Shown here: piece by piece, positions 19,069 to 30,055 of the stretch
Numbering within the stretch: position 1 is the first letter of the stretch
Layout of the letters: each line of letters starts with the position of its first letter
DNA from: Burkholderiales bacterium
GTDB taxonomy: Bacteria > Pseudomonadota > Gammaproteobacteria > Burkholderiales > Burkholderiaceae_C
Assembly (NCBI GenBank): GCA_016192425.1
Contig: JACPUE010000005.1
Coordinates: 1-45,738, forward strand
Direction of reading: 5' to 3'
DNA: 45,738 nucleotides
Notes under the pieces: generated by a model
Seen by the model: the letters and a program-made list of their open reading frames with translations, nothing else
What the model was told of the DNA's origin: nothing
Database searches by the model: none
Translations under genes and position numbers: made by a program

Positions 19069-20015
19069 TTCATTCCATCCTTGGGTTCGTCGGGAAGGTC
19101 GTCAAAATGCGCCTCCACATCGGTGGGCAGCAGCTCGATGGTGGCGCGCAGGCCAGGCACGGCGGCCATCAGGGCGCGCTCGACCTGGCCGCGCAGCTCG
19201 GCGGCGTGGCGCAGGGTCCAGTCGGCGGGCATGTGCATGTGCATGTCCGCAAAGCGGCGCTGCCCAGCGCGGCGCGTGGACACATGGTCGAAGCGCAGCG
19301 CCCCCGGCGGCTGGCCCTGCACAAAGCCGTGCAGCGTGGCCTCGATGGTGGCCTGCACCTCGGGCTCGGCGGCCTCGTCCATCAAGCCCTGGGTGGAGCG
19401 CCAGACCAGCTCCACGCCTTCCTTGAGGATGTTGAGCGCCACCAGCATGGCCGCCGCAGCATCCAGCCACAGCCAGCCCGTGAGGGCCGCGCCAGCCAGG
19501 CCCACGAGCACGCCCGCCGAGGTCCAGACATCGGTGACAAGGTGGCGCGCGTCGGCTTCCAGCGCGATGGAGCGGTGCTCCCGCGCCGCGCGGAACATGG
19601 CCCAGGCCAGCAGGCCATTGAGCCCCGAGCTGAGCACCGACAGCGCCAGGCCCCAGCCCACCTGCTCCAGCGGCTGCGGATCGAACAGCCGGTGCCCGGC
19701 CGCCCAGAGGATGCCGCCCGCCACGCCCACGATGAGCAGGCCCTCGAAGCCCGAGGAGAAATACTCGGCCTTGTGGTGGCCGTAGGGGTGGTTGTCGTCG
19801 GCCGGCAGCTGCGCCACCGTCACCATGGCCAGGGCGAACACCGCGCTGGCAAGGTTGACGAAGGACTCCATGGCGTCCGACAGCAGGCCCACCGAACCCG
19901 TCACGTACCAGGCCAGGGTCTTGAGCGTGATGGTGAGCAGGGCCACGCCCACCGAAGCGCGCAGCAGGTTGGCGGGCGTCAGCCAGGGGAGAGGGGATGG
20001 GGCATTGGAAGACAT
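19065..20015 (-). CDS. cation diffusion facilitator (YiiP/FieF-like)
   Basis: A 316-residue CDF transporter with six membrane segments (about 1-215) and a cytoplasmic ferredoxin-like domain (about 215-300). Aligned with E. coli YiiP at a constant offset of five, the transport site residues Asp45, Asp49, His153 and Asp157 become Glu50, Asn54, His158 and Asp162. The [12 protein letters not shown] block (73-84) retains the second-site residues. The altered site suggests metal preference other than YiiP's zinc; related CDF proteins with an SDAMES-type segment are common. It ends by overlapping dtd. A repeat copy separates its start from the dbpA stop. Confidence 0.88.
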   Translation of the reverse strand: MSSNAPSPLPWLTPANLLRASVGVALLTITLKTLAWYVTGSVGLLSDAMESFVNLASAVFALAMVTVAQLPADDNHPYGHHKAEYFSSGFEGLLIVGVAGGILWAAGHRLFDPQPLEQVGWGLALSVLSSGLNGLLAWAMFRAAREHRSIALEADARHLVTDVWTSAGVLVGLAGAALTGWLWLDAAAAMLVALNILKEGVELVWRSTQGLMDEAAEPEVQATIEATLHGFVQGQPPGALRFDHVSTRRAGQRRFADMHMHMPADWTLRHAAELRGQVERALMAAVPGLRATIELLPTDVEAHFDDLPDEPKDGMK

Positions 20016-20050
20016 GGCGCTGGATGACGGTTCAGGTATTCAAATACTAT

Positions 20051-20098
20051 CAATTTAATAGCTGCTTACGCTTACTGGATAAGCGCTAGAGGCCAATT

Positions 20099-20107
<9 letters not shown>
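20051..20107 (+). repeat. 57-base interspersed repeat, copy B (dbpA 3' end)
   Basis: This copy shows AATTTAATAGCTGCTTACGC, then ATAAGCGCTAGAGGCCAATTT. It ends inside dbpA: the dbpA stop codon (20099-20101) and its last residues fall in the repeat. It also occupies most of the space before the cation-efflux gene. Confidence 0.85.
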
Positions 20108-21517
<1,410 letters not shown>

Positions 21518-21551
21518 GGGCGGGATTATCCGGCGCGGTATGCCCAGGCCG

Positions 21552-22829
21552 TCACCCCATCAGGACCAGCACCCCCACAAAGGCCAGCGTATGCGCCACG
21601 ATGCCCGGCGCCACAGCCAGTGCGTAGCGCCACCCCCCGCTGGCCAAGGCCACGGCAGACTTGCTCACGGCGTGCATCAACAGCGCCGCCATCAGCGCCT
21701 GGGCAATGGCCTGGGATGAAGCATCGGCCGTGGGAGCGCCGCGCACCAGCACGGCGGCGATGGCTGCGTGCACGTCGGCCAGCGACGCCAGCAGCGCGCC
21801 CACCAGCATGCCGGTATCGCCCAGCCAGCGGGTCAGGGCCTGCACCCCCACCTGGATGGCGGTGAGCAGCAGCACGATGACCGCCGCATCGCGCAGCTTG
21901 AACATGGGGGAGTCCTCCGGCAGTTGCGGATGGCCCGGCGCGCCACCCGCCTCCCCTGGCGCCTGGGCCATGCCGCGCACCCGCCACCAGCCCCAGGCAC
22001 TGGCCACGACCGCACCGCACAGCGCAGGCAGCCACAGGCGTGCCAGCCAGGCGGGCTGCACTGTGGCGGCCACCACCAGAATCTGCAGCATGGTGGCCAC
22101 GCAGGAGAGCACCGCCGCCCCCGCCTGCGCCCGGGCAGACACCCGGCCCTCGCGCACCTCCAGCCCCAGGCTGGCGATGGTCGCCGTGCTGGACACAAAG
22201 CCCGAGGCCAGTGCCGACAGGGCCAGCGCCTGGCGCGCCTGCAGCAAGCGCCGCCCGATGTGCGCCAGGCTCTGGATGACCAGCAACACCAGCAGCAGGC
22301 GCATGACAACCTGCGGGTTGAGCAGCCCCTGCCACAAAGGCTCGGCAGGCACCAGGGGCGCCACCAGCAACAGCAGCGCGCCCAGCACCAGACCGCTGCG
22401 CACTTCACCCGGCAGCAGCCAGTGGCGCGAGAACTGGTGCAGCGCATCGCGCGACGCCAGCAGCGCCGTCACCACCACGGCCAGGGCGGCGGCCAGCATC
22501 TGGTCTTGCGTGCACAGCACGCCGATGAGGTAGGCCATGAGCAGCGCGATCTCGGTGGTCACGCCGGGGTCGCCCGAGCGGTCGCGCGCATAGGCCGTGA
22601 CAGTCAGCGCCGCCAGGAACACCGCGCCCACCGCCACCAGCACCACCGACCCCATGAGCGCGGTGAGCGCACCGGCCAGCGAGGCCAGCGTGAACGAGCG
22701 CACCCCCGCCAGCGAGCGGAACTGCCCGTCGCCCTTGCGCCGCTCGCGCTCTATGCCCATCAGCATGCCGCAGCCCAGCGCACTGGCCAGCACCGCAATG
22801 GCCGCCGAAAAGTCACTTGTTGCCTGCAT
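21552..22829 (-). CDS. MgtC/DUF4010-family membrane protein
   Basis: A 425-residue polytopic membrane protein. The N-terminal third (about 1-130) matches the MgtC/SapB type, with ALGCGMLMGIERERRKGDG and GVRSFTLASLAGAL; the remainder is the DUF4010 membrane domain with motifs ALASGFVSSTATIASLG and LLASLADVHAAIAAVLV. About twelve membrane segments are visible. The function of the full-length family is not established; MgtC itself is linked to magnesium stress and virulence. ATG 22829 was chosen because the earlier in-frame start at 22904 adds a charged non-conserved stretch. Its start is divergent from the GGDEF-EAL gene. Confidence 0.82.
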   Translation of the reverse strand: MQATSDFSAAIAVLASALGCGMLMGIERERRKGDGQFRSLAGVRSFTLASLAGALTALMGSVVLVAVGAVFLAALTVTAYARDRSGDPGVTTEIALLMAYLIGVLCTQDQMLAAALAVVVTALLASRDALHQFSRHWLLPGEVRSGLVLGALLLLVAPLVPAEPLWQGLLNPQVVMRLLLVLLVIQSLAHIGRRLLQARQALALSALASGFVSSTATIASLGLEVREGRVSARAQAGAAVLSCVATMLQILVVAATVQPAWLARLWLPALCGAVVASAWGWWRVRGMAQAPGEAGGAPGHPQLPEDSPMFKLRDAAVIVLLLTAIQVGVQALTRWLGDTGMLVGALLASLADVHAAIAAVLVRGAPTADASSQAIAQALMAALLMHAVSKSAVALASGGWRYALAVAPGIVAHTLAFVGVLVLMG

Positions 22830-22878
22830 GGCCCGTTGTTTCTGTGGAGGTTTCCATCGTGCCAGAAATCCCCGCCGG

Positions 22879-22896
22879 GCTGCGCTGCAGCGCAGC
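22879..22896. promoter_or_regulatory. perfect 18-base palindrome in a divergent intergenic region
   Basis: GCTGCGCTGCAGCGCAGC is fully self-complementary. It lies 50 bases upstream of the DUF4010 gene start and 78 upstream of the GGDEF-EAL gene. TATAAA at 22921 could be a -10 element for the latter, without a good -35. An operator is possible; GC-rich chance palindromes are an alternative. Confidence 0.35.
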
Positions 22897-22973
22897 ATGG
22901 GCAAATGCCAGGCAATGGGCTATAAAAGAACCCGGCACCGACCCGCACACCCCACGCTATCCGCCTGGAACCT

Positions 22974-25079
22974 ATGCCCGAGCCCTCCTCCGCCACCGCT
23001 GCACTGCCCATGGCGTACCAGGACGACGCGTTGCTGCGCCTCATCGCAGATTCGGTGCCGGCGCTCATGGCCTACTACGAGCTGCCGTGCCTGCGCTGCC
23101 GTTTTGCCAACCAGGGCTACGCCGCATACAACGGGCATTCCACACAGTCCATCCTGGGGCTCTCCGTCGAGGAAGCCATTGGCCACCGCGCGTGGCAGGC
23201 CATCCGCCCGCATGTGGATCGCTGCATGTGCGGCGAGCGCGTCAAGTACACACGCGAGCAGACCCTGCCCAACGGCGAGATCCGCATCATCGAGGTCAAC
23301 CTGATCCCGCACTTCGAGGGCAGCACCGAGCCCGTGGGCGCATTCGTGCTCGTCAACGACATCACCGAGCGCTGGCGCGCCGAAAGCCTGGTGCGCCAAA
23401 GCGAAGAGCGCATGCGCAAGTTTGCCGAGGCGACCGACGAGGCCATCGTGTTCCACCGCGACGGCATCATCATCGACGGCAACGAGGCCCTCACGCGGCT
23501 GACCGGCTACCCGCTGCACGAGGTGCTGGGCCTGTCCATCTTCAGCTTCATCCGGACTGACTACCGCGCCATCGCGCTGGAGTACACGCGCAGCGGCTCC
23601 GAGCACCCCTACGAAGTGGCCCTTGTGCACAAGGACGGGCACAGCATTGCCGTGGAAGTGGTGGGCAAGACCATGCCGCAACTGCACGGGGACTACCGCA
23701 TCGTGGTGGCGCGCGACATCAGCGCGCGCAAGAAGGTGGAAGAGCGCGAAGCCTTCCTCGCACTGCACGACGCGCTCACCGAACTGCCCAACCGCCGCCA
23801 CCTGATGGAGCAGCTCGAACACCAGATCGCGCAGGCGCAGCAGGCCGACCGCCACCTGGCCGTGCTGTTCATCGACCTGGATCATTTCAAGACCGTGAAC
23901 GACTCGCTGGGCCACCACGCGGGCGACCAGTTGCTGTGCGAGGTGGCGCGGCGCCTCATACGCTGCGTGCGCAGCGCCGACATCGTGGCCCGCCTGGGCG
24001 GGGACGAGTTCGTGATCGTGCTCACCGACATCCGCCACGCCGACGAAGCCGCGCTGGTGGCCGACAAGCTGCTGCAGGCCATGCAGTCGGTGTTCACGCT
24101 GGAGCATGTGCCGGTCACCATGTCGCCCTCCATCGGCATCAGCCTGTTCCCCGAAGACGGCACCCGCAGCGAGGTGCTGCTGCGCTGCGCCGATGCCGCC
24201 ATGTACCACGCCAAGGAAAGCGGCCGTGGCAACCGCCAGTTCTTCCAGCCCGGCATGGACGGCAGCGCCATGCAGGTGCTGCAGCAGGAGCGGCAGTTGC
24301 GCGACGCCATTGCCACGGGCGCCTTCGTGCTGCACTACCAGCCCCAGGTCAGCCTGCACGACGGCTCGCTGCAGGCGCTGGAGGCTCTGGTGCGCTGGCA
24401 GCACCCCGAGCGCGGCCTGGTCGGACCGGCCGACTTCATCGGCTTTGCCGAATCGCGCGGGCTTATCACCCCCATCGGGCGCTGGGTCATGCTCGAGGCC
24501 TGCCGCCAGCTCAAGGCCTGGCAGGACCAGGGGCTGGCGCCGGTGCCTGTGTCCGTCAACCTCTCGGCGCTGGAGTTCCGCCAGCGCGACATGGCCGCCG
24601 AAGTCGCTGCCGTGCTGCGCCAGACCGGGCTGGACCCGCGCTTTCTGGAGGTGGAGCTGACCGAATCCGTGCTCATGCAAGACGCCGAGCAGGTGCTCGA
24701 AACCCTCAAGGCGCTGCGCGCGCTGGGGGTGGGCATCTCGATCGACGACTTCGGCACAGGCTACTCCTCGCTCAACTACCTCAAGCGCTACCCGCTGAAC
24801 AAGCTCAAGATCGACCGCTCCTTCGTCACCGACACCCCGGACAACGCCGACGACGTGGCCATCGTCACCGCCATCGTGCAAATGGGCCACAGCCTGCAAC
24901 TGCGCACCGTGGCCGAGGGGGTGGAAACCCCCGCGCAGCAGGCGCTGCTGCGCCAGCTCGGCTGCGACATGGTGCAGGGTTTCCTGGTGTCGTGCCCGCT
25001 GGATGCGCAGCAAACGCTGCAATGGCTGTCGCATCCGCAACCCGCTGCCACAGCCGAAGCCCCGGTGCGTAGACAATAG
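22974..25079 (+). CDS. PAS-PAS-GGDEF-EAL cyclic di-GMP enzyme
   Basis: A 701-residue soluble sensor protein. Two PAS domains (about 15-140 and 145-270; the first contains FANQGYAAYNG and the second GNEALTRLTGYPLHEVLG) precede a diguanylate cyclase domain with intact GGDEF (342-346) and a phosphodiesterase domain with intact EAL (470-472), DDFGTGYSS and a KIDRSFV segment. It could therefore make or break cyclic di-GMP; which activity dominates cannot be told. There is no membrane segment. The amn gene starts four bases after its stop, so the two are probably co-transcribed. Confidence 0.93.
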   Translation: MPEPSSATAALPMAYQDDALLRLIADSVPALMAYYELPCLRCRFANQGYAAYNGHSTQSILGLSVEEAIGHRAWQAIRPHVDRCMCGERVKYTREQTLPNGEIRIIEVNLIPHFEGSTEPVGAFVLVNDITERWRAESLVRQSEERMRKFAEATDEAIVFHRDGIIIDGNEALTRLTGYPLHEVLGLSIFSFIRTDYRAIALEYTRSGSEHPYEVALVHKDGHSIAVEVVGKTMPQLHGDYRIVVARDISARKKVEEREAFLALHDALTELPNRRHLMEQLEHQIAQAQQADRHLAVLFIDLDHFKTVNDSLGHHAGDQLLCEVARRLIRCVRSADIVARLGGDEFVIVLTDIRHADEAALVADKLLQAMQSVFTLEHVPVTMSPSIGISLFPEDGTRSEVLLRCADAAMYHAKESGRGNRQFFQPGMDGSAMQVLQQERQLRDAIATGAFVLHYQPQVSLHDGSLQALEALVRWQHPERGLVGPADFIGFAESRGLITPIGRWVMLEACRQLKAWQDQGLAPVPVSVNLSALEFRQRDMAAEVAAVLRQTGLDPRFLEVELTESVLMQDAEQVLETLKALRALGVGISIDDFGTGYSSLNYLKRYPLNKLKIDRSFVTDTPDNADDVAIVTAIVQMGHSLQLRTVAEGVETPAQQALLRQLGCDMVQGFLVSCPLDAQQTLQWLSHPQPAATAEAPVRRQ

Positions 25080-25083
25080 CTCC

Positions 25084-26565
25084 ATGCCCTTGATTGCCGA
25101 CTTCATCGCCCCCACCCGCCACACCGACCCTGCCGAGGCCCTGGCCCAGGTGCAACGCATCTACCAGCAGCAGATCGGGCACCTGCGCCAGGCCATGCAG
25201 CAGTTTGTGGCCGGAGACACGCCCGAGCAGCCCGTGCGCGCCTTCTACCCCTTTGTGCGCGTGCAGACCAGCACCAACGCCCGCGCCGACACCAAGCTGG
25301 CCTTCGGCTTCGTCGAAGGGCCGGGCCGCTACGAAACCACGCTCACCCGGCCCGACCTGTTTGCCGACTATTACCTGGAGCAGTTCCGCCTGCTGCGCAA
25401 AAGCCATGGGGTGGAGCTGGAGGTGGGCACCAGCAGCCAGCCCATTCCCATCCACTTTTCGTTTGCCGAGCACGACCATGTGGAGGGCCAGCTCAGCGCC
25501 CAGCGGCGCCTGCTGATGCGCGACCTGTTCGACCTGCCCGACCTCACCGCCATGGACGACGGCATTGCCAACGGCACCTGGCAGCCGCGCCCGGGCGACG
25601 CGCAGCCGCTGTCGCTGTTCACCGCGCCGCGCGTGGACTACTCGCTGCACCGCCTGCGCCACTACACCGGCACGGCGCCCGAGGGGTTCCAGAACTTTGT
25701 GCTGTTCACCAACTACCAGTTCTACATCGATGAATTCGTGCGCCTGGGCCACGCCGAAATGGCCAAGCCGGACAGCGAATACACCGCCTTCATCGAGCCC
25801 GGCAACGTGGTGACGCGCCGCGCCGGGCTGCCCGCGCAGGCGGCCGACGCACTGGGCGCACCGCCCCCGCGCCTGCCGCAGATGCCCGCCTACCACCTGG
25901 TGCGCCCCGGGCATGGCGGCATCACCATGGTCAACATCGGCGTGGGCCCGGCCAATGCCAAGACCATCACCGACCACATCGCCGTGCTGCGCCCGCACGC
26001 CTGGCTCATGCTGGGCCACTGCGCCGGGCTGCGCAACAGCCAGCAACTGGGCGACTACGTGCTGGCCCACGCCTATGTGCGCGAGGACCATGTGCTCGAC
26101 GAAGAACTGCCGCTGTGGGTGCCGATACCGGCGCTGGCCGAGATCCAGGTAGCGCTGGAGCAGGCCGTGGCCGAGGTCACGCAGATCGGGCGCGACGAGC
26201 TCAAGCGCATCATGCGCACCGGCACCGTGGCCAGCACCGACAACCGCAACTGGGAGCTGCTGCCCGACAACCTGCCCCAGCGCCGCTTCAGCCAGAGCCG
26301 CGCCGTGGCGCTGGACATGGAAAGCGCCACAATAGCCGCCAATGGCTTTCGCTTTCGCGTACCCTACGGCACCCTGCTGTGCGTGAGCGACAAGCCGCTG
26401 CACGGCGAGATCAAGCTGCCCGGCATGGCCAACCACTTCTACCGCGAGCGCGTGGACCAGCACCTGCGCATCGGCATGCGCGCCATCGAGATCCTGCGCG
26501 ACGGCGGCGTGCAGCGCCTGCACAGCCGCAAGCTGCGCAGCTTTGCCGAAGTGGCCTTCCAGTAA
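25084..26565 (+). CDS. amn: AMP nucleosidase
   Basis: A 493-residue AMP nucleosidase that splits AMP into adenine and ribose 5-phosphate, close in length to E. coli Amn (484). The N-terminal domain (FIAPTRHTDPAEALAQVQRIY) and the C-terminal nucleoside-phosphorylase-like domain (HGGITMVNIGVGPANAKTITDHIAVLRP and ALDMESATIAANGFRF, key residues ALDMESA) are recognisable. ATG 25084 lies four bases after the GGDEF-EAL gene and before the first conserved block. Downstream, after 71 bases, comes the NodI-like ATPase on the same strand. Confidence 0.93.
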   Translation: MPLIADFIAPTRHTDPAEALAQVQRIYQQQIGHLRQAMQQFVAGDTPEQPVRAFYPFVRVQTSTNARADTKLAFGFVEGPGRYETTLTRPDLFADYYLEQFRLLRKSHGVELEVGTSSQPIPIHFSFAEHDHVEGQLSAQRRLLMRDLFDLPDLTAMDDGIANGTWQPRPGDAQPLSLFTAPRVDYSLHRLRHYTGTAPEGFQNFVLFTNYQFYIDEFVRLGHAEMAKPDSEYTAFIEPGNVVTRRAGLPAQAADALGAPPPRLPQMPAYHLVRPGHGGITMVNIGVGPANAKTITDHIAVLRPHAWLMLGHCAGLRNSQQLGDYVLAHAYVREDHVLDEELPLWVPIPALAEIQVALEQAVAEVTQIGRDELKRIMRTGTVASTDNRNWELLPDNLPQRRFSQSRAVALDMESATIAANGFRFRVPYGTLLCVSDKPLHGEIKLPGMANHFYRERVDQHLRIGMRAIEILRDGGVQRLHSRKLRSFAEVAFQ

Positions 26566-26636
26566 GCATCGCGCATGGGCCTGGACGCCACCACCCTGCC
26601 GACCGTCTTGAAGCCCGCGCCCACCGCCCTCGCCGC

Positions 26637-27572
26637 ATGACCGCACCCCTGCTGCAAACCCGGAACCTGCGCAAACACTACGGCGACAGCACCGTGGTCG
26701 ATGACGTGTCGTTTGCCATTGCGCCCGGCGAATGCCTTGGCATCATCGGCCCCAACGGGGCGGGCAAGACCACCACGCTGCGCATGTGCCTGGGCCTCAC
26801 CGCCCCGGACGGCGGCAGCATCCACTACCAGCCCGCCAGCGGCCCCCTGCTGCAGATGCCGCAGGACGCCCAGGCCATCAAGGCCGAAATCGGCGTGGTC
26901 ACGCAGTTCGATTCGCTCGACCCCGACTTCAGTTGCGAAGAAAACCTGCGCGTGTTCGGCCGCTACTTCGGCCTGGGCCGCAGCGTGATGGACGAGCGCG
27001 CGCCACGCCTGCTGGAGTTTGCCGCCCTCTCGCACAAGGCCCAGGCGCGGCCGGGAGAGCTGTCGGGCGGCATGCGGCGGCGCCTGTCGCTGGCGCGCGC
27101 GCTGGTGAACGCACCGCGCCTGCTGCTGCTGGACGAACCCACCACCGGCCTGGACCCGCAAGCGCGCCACCTGATGTGGGAGCGCCTGCAGCAACTGCTG
27201 CAGGCAGGCACCTCCATCCTGCTGACCACGCACTTCATGGACGAGGCCGAGCGCCTGTGCGCGCGCCTGCTGGTGCTGGACCATGGACGCAAGATCGCCG
27301 AAGGCACGCCGCGCGCGCTGATCGCCGAGCACCTGGAGCCCGAAGTGGTGGAGGCATACGGCGCAGGCGCCCTGGCCCTGGCGCACGACAGCGCCCTGCA
27401 GGCCCTGGCGGCGCGCACCGAGGTCAGCGGCGAGACGGTGTTCTTCTACACCCGCGAAGCGCGCCCGCTGCTCGATGCGCTGCTGCAGCACCCGCACCTG
27501 CGCACGCTGCACCGGCCGGCCAACCTGGAGGACTTGTTCCTCAAGCTCACGGGGCGGCAGATCCGGGAGTAA
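26637..27572 (+). CDS. NodI-like ABC transporter ATP-binding protein
   Basis: A 311-residue ABC ATPase. Walker A is GPNGAGKT (38-45), the signature is LSGGMRRR and Walker B is [14 protein letters not shown]. The Q-loop segment ([18 protein letters not shown]) and the C-terminal extension match the NodI/DrrA-type class. Betaproteobacteria carry nodIJ homologues outside symbiosis, and rhizobial nodIJ are thought to derive from them. Its expected NodJ-type permease is not next to it but 3.8 kb downstream on the same strand. The 3' end overlaps the convergent GGDEF-EAL gene by 26 bases. The substrate is unknown. Confidence 0.88.
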   Translation: MTAPLLQTRNLRKHYGDSTVVDDVSFAIAPGECLGIIGPNGAGKTTTLRMCLGLTAPDGGSIHYQPASGPLLQMPQDAQAIKAEIGVVTQFDSLDPDFSCEENLRVFGRYFGLGRSVMDERAPRLLEFAALSHKAQARPGELSGGMRRRLSLARALVNAPRLLLLDEPTTGLDPQARHLMWERLQQLLQAGTSILLTTHFMDEAERLCARLLVLDHGRKIAEGTPRALIAEHLEPEVVEAYGAGALALAHDSALQALAARTEVSGETVFFYTREARPLLDALLQHPHLRTLHRPANLEDLFLKLTGRQIRE

Positions 27573-29961
27573 CCTGTTCCCGTTTGTTGCGCTGCTGCAG
27601 CACGGCCGTGAAGTCCGCAGCCACGCAGGGGCGAGCCATCAGATAGCCCTGGTATTCATTGCACCCGCAGGCATTCAGAAAGGCCATTTGCGCCGGTGTT
27701 TCCACACCCTCTGCCACAGTGCGCAGACCCAGTTTCTGGGCCAGTGCGATGATGGCCTGCACCAGGACTTCATTGCTGGCATCTTTGCCGATGTCGCTGA
27801 CGAACGAGCGGTCGATCTTGAGCTTGCGCACCGGAAAGCGCTTCAACTGGCTCAGCGACGAATAGCCCGTGCCAAAGTCGTCAATGGCCAATTCCACCCC
27901 CAGCGCCGTGAACCGATACATGGTCTGCAAGGCCTGCTCGACCTGGTCCATGATGCAGCTTTCAGTGATCTCCAGCTGCAGCAGCGGCGCCGGGCAATCT
28001 GCCGATTCCAGAGCCTGCATCACCTCGTCCTCTATGGAGGAGCCATTGAACTGGCGCGCCGACAGGTTCACCGCCACCGGTATCGTTCCCCATCCCTCGT
28101 CTTGCCAGCGCCGAGCCTGCCGGCATGCCTGGCGCAATACCCACGCGCCCATGGGCACGATCAGGCCCGTGTCTTCGGCAACGGGGATGAACTCCTGGGG
28201 CGAAACCAGTCCCCGCCGCGGGTCTTGCCAGCGTACCAGCGCCTCTGCGGCAATCACCCGGCCGGTGCCTGCGTCAACGATAGGTTGGAAATGCAGACGC
28301 AAGCCGCCATGTTGCAGGGCATGGCGCAAGCCCGCTTCGGTCTGGAGGCGGGCGGTCAAAGCCTGGTCCATCTGCTCGGAAAACCGGGCCATGCGATTGC
28401 CGCCAAGCTCCTTGGCGCCGTACATGGCCACATCGGCGTTGCGCAGCAGGACTTCACCGCTCTCCCCGTCGCGCGGATAGATGGCGATGCCCAGGCTGGT
28501 ACTGACCTGCCAGGTGGCCTGCGCCATCTCGATCGGCAGGGTCAGGGTCTGCAAGATCTGATGCGCCACAGGCAGAACATCGTCGGAGGACTGCAGGTTC
28601 GGGAGTATCACCACGAATTCGTCACCCCCCAGTCGGCCAACCATATCCTCTGGGCGCACGCATTGCTGCAGCCGACCGGCAACCTCGATCAACAGCGCAT
28701 CGCCCCGGTTATGCCCCAGGCTGTCATTGACGGCCTTGAACCGGTCCAGATCCAGCACCATCACGCCCACCAGGCGGCCTTGGCTGCGGGCTTGTGCAAG
28801 GTCCAGCTGGAGCTTTTCGAGCAATCGCAGGCGGTTGGCCAGGTGCGTCAGGGGATCGGTCCGGGCTTGCCGCTCCAATTGCTCGGTGTGGCGCGCAATG
28901 GCCTGCCGCTGCTGCGCAAGGGACTGCGCCATGCGGTCAAGCGCCTGCATCACCTCGCCCAGTTCACCCCTGGGAAAGGAAGCCGTGGGGCTCGGCTCAT
29001 AGAGTCCGGAATCCATCTGCGCAATGGTGCTCATCACGCGGGCCGTCTTGCGCCGCACGGCAAATTCGCCCAACACCCCGGCCGCCGCAAAAATGGCCGC
29101 CCCCAAAGCCAGCAGGCCGAACAATGCATGCCGAAACTGCGCATCCACCGGGCCGTTCAAATCTGCCTCCGGCGCGCTCAGCGCCAGCCGCAGGCCCGCA
29201 TCCTGGGCACGCTGCAGTCCGGCCTTGATCCACACCCTGCGCGCCGTGCCGGTGTCGGCAATGTCTGCCCTCTCCACATCGCCCTGGAGAGGCGCGAGCA
29301 TGAAGCTGCGCTCCGGTGGCTGCGCCGTCAGTGCGCGCGCCCCAGGGCGGGGATAGTCCATCACAATCGATCCGTCCTGGTTCCACACCTGAAAATGCGC
29401 ATTCGGGTGCACCAGGGTTTGCGCCATCGCAGCGCCGTAGGCGTCCATGTTGAGGGATGCCAGCAGAATAAACTTGAGCACGCCGTGGGCATCCCGGGCC
29501 GGATAGGCGATCTGCATGACCCCCTTGCCGGTGAGACGCCCCACCACGGCTTCCACCACCACGCCCTGTGCGGTGAGGGCTTGCTGAAAATACTGGCGGT
29601 CGGACAGATTCAGCTCGCGCCCGCTGCGCAGCGAATCACAGTGCAAACGGCCATCGGGCAGGATGGTGAGCAATCCGGTGTATTGCGGATGCTCTTTGAG
29701 CACTGCCGCCAGGAATTCCGAGCAGGCGGCTTTGTCCCCGTCGCCCACCAGCGGAACCTGCGCCAGACCGAACATCAGCTGTGCGGTTCCCGCAATCTTG
29801 TCGTCCAGATCAGAGGCAATATCGGTGGCGCGGGCCTGCAGGCGATCCAGTGCCTGCGCCGCCGTTGCCGCACGGTTTTCCAGCAGCAGGCCCAATATGG
29901 CCAGGATGGGCAGCAGCGTGGCCACCAGCACCAGCCAAAGAATACGCGCCCGCAAGCTCAA
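27547..29961 (-). CDS. membrane-anchored dCache-HAMP-GGDEF-EAL protein
   Basis: An 804-residue cyclic di-GMP enzyme. An N-terminal membrane segment (about 7-28), a periplasmic Cache-like sensor domain (about 30-280; [11 protein letters not shown] is typical), a second membrane segment (about 282-305) and a HAMP-like linker are followed by an intact GGDEF (445-449) and an intact EAL (573-575) domain with DDFGTGYSS. It is antiparallel to the flanking NodI- and NodJ-like genes and lies, with purT, between them. The stop codon lies inside the 3' end of the NodI-like gene. Confidence 0.92.
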   Translation of the reverse strand: MSLRARILWLVLVATLLPILAILGLLLENRAATAAQALDRLQARATDIASDLDDKIAGTAQLMFGLAQVPLVGDGDKAACSEFLAAVLKEHPQYTGLLTILPDGRLHCDSLRSGRELNLSDRQYFQQALTAQGVVVEAVVGRLTGKGVMQIAYPARDAHGVLKFILLASLNMDAYGAAMAQTLVHPNAHFQVWNQDGSIVMDYPRPGARALTAQPPERSFMLAPLQGDVERADIADTGTARRVWIKAGLQRAQDAGLRLALSAPEADLNGPVDAQFRHALFGLLALGAAIFAAAGVLGEFAVRRKTARVMSTIAQMDSGLYEPSPTASFPRGELGEVMQALDRMAQSLAQQRQAIARHTEQLERQARTDPLTHLANRLRLLEKLQLDLAQARSQGRLVGVMVLDLDRFKAVNDSLGHNRGDALLIEVAGRLQQCVRPEDMVGRLGGDEFVVILPNLQSSDDVLPVAHQILQTLTLPIEMAQATWQVSTSLGIAIYPRDGESGEVLLRNADVAMYGAKELGGNRMARFSEQMDQALTARLQTEAGLRHALQHGGLRLHFQPIVDAGTGRVIAAEALVRWQDPRRGLVSPQEFIPVAEDTGLIVPMGAWVLRQACRQARRWQDEGWGTIPVAVNLSARQFNGSSIEDEVMQALESADCPAPLLQLEITESCIMDQVEQALQTMYRFTALGVELAIDDFGTGYSSLSQLKRFPVRKLKIDRSFVSDIGKDASNEVLVQAIIALAQKLGLRTVAEGVETPAQMAFLNACGCNEYQGYLMARPCVAADFTAVLQQRNKREQVTPGSAAP

Positions 29962-30055
29962 GAGTGCCTCCGTGTTGTGGACGGACAGGCGTCAAAGCAT
30001 ACGCTCGCGCCGCAATTCCTGCCCACCAGCGGACAGTTTTGCAACACCTGTTCTT

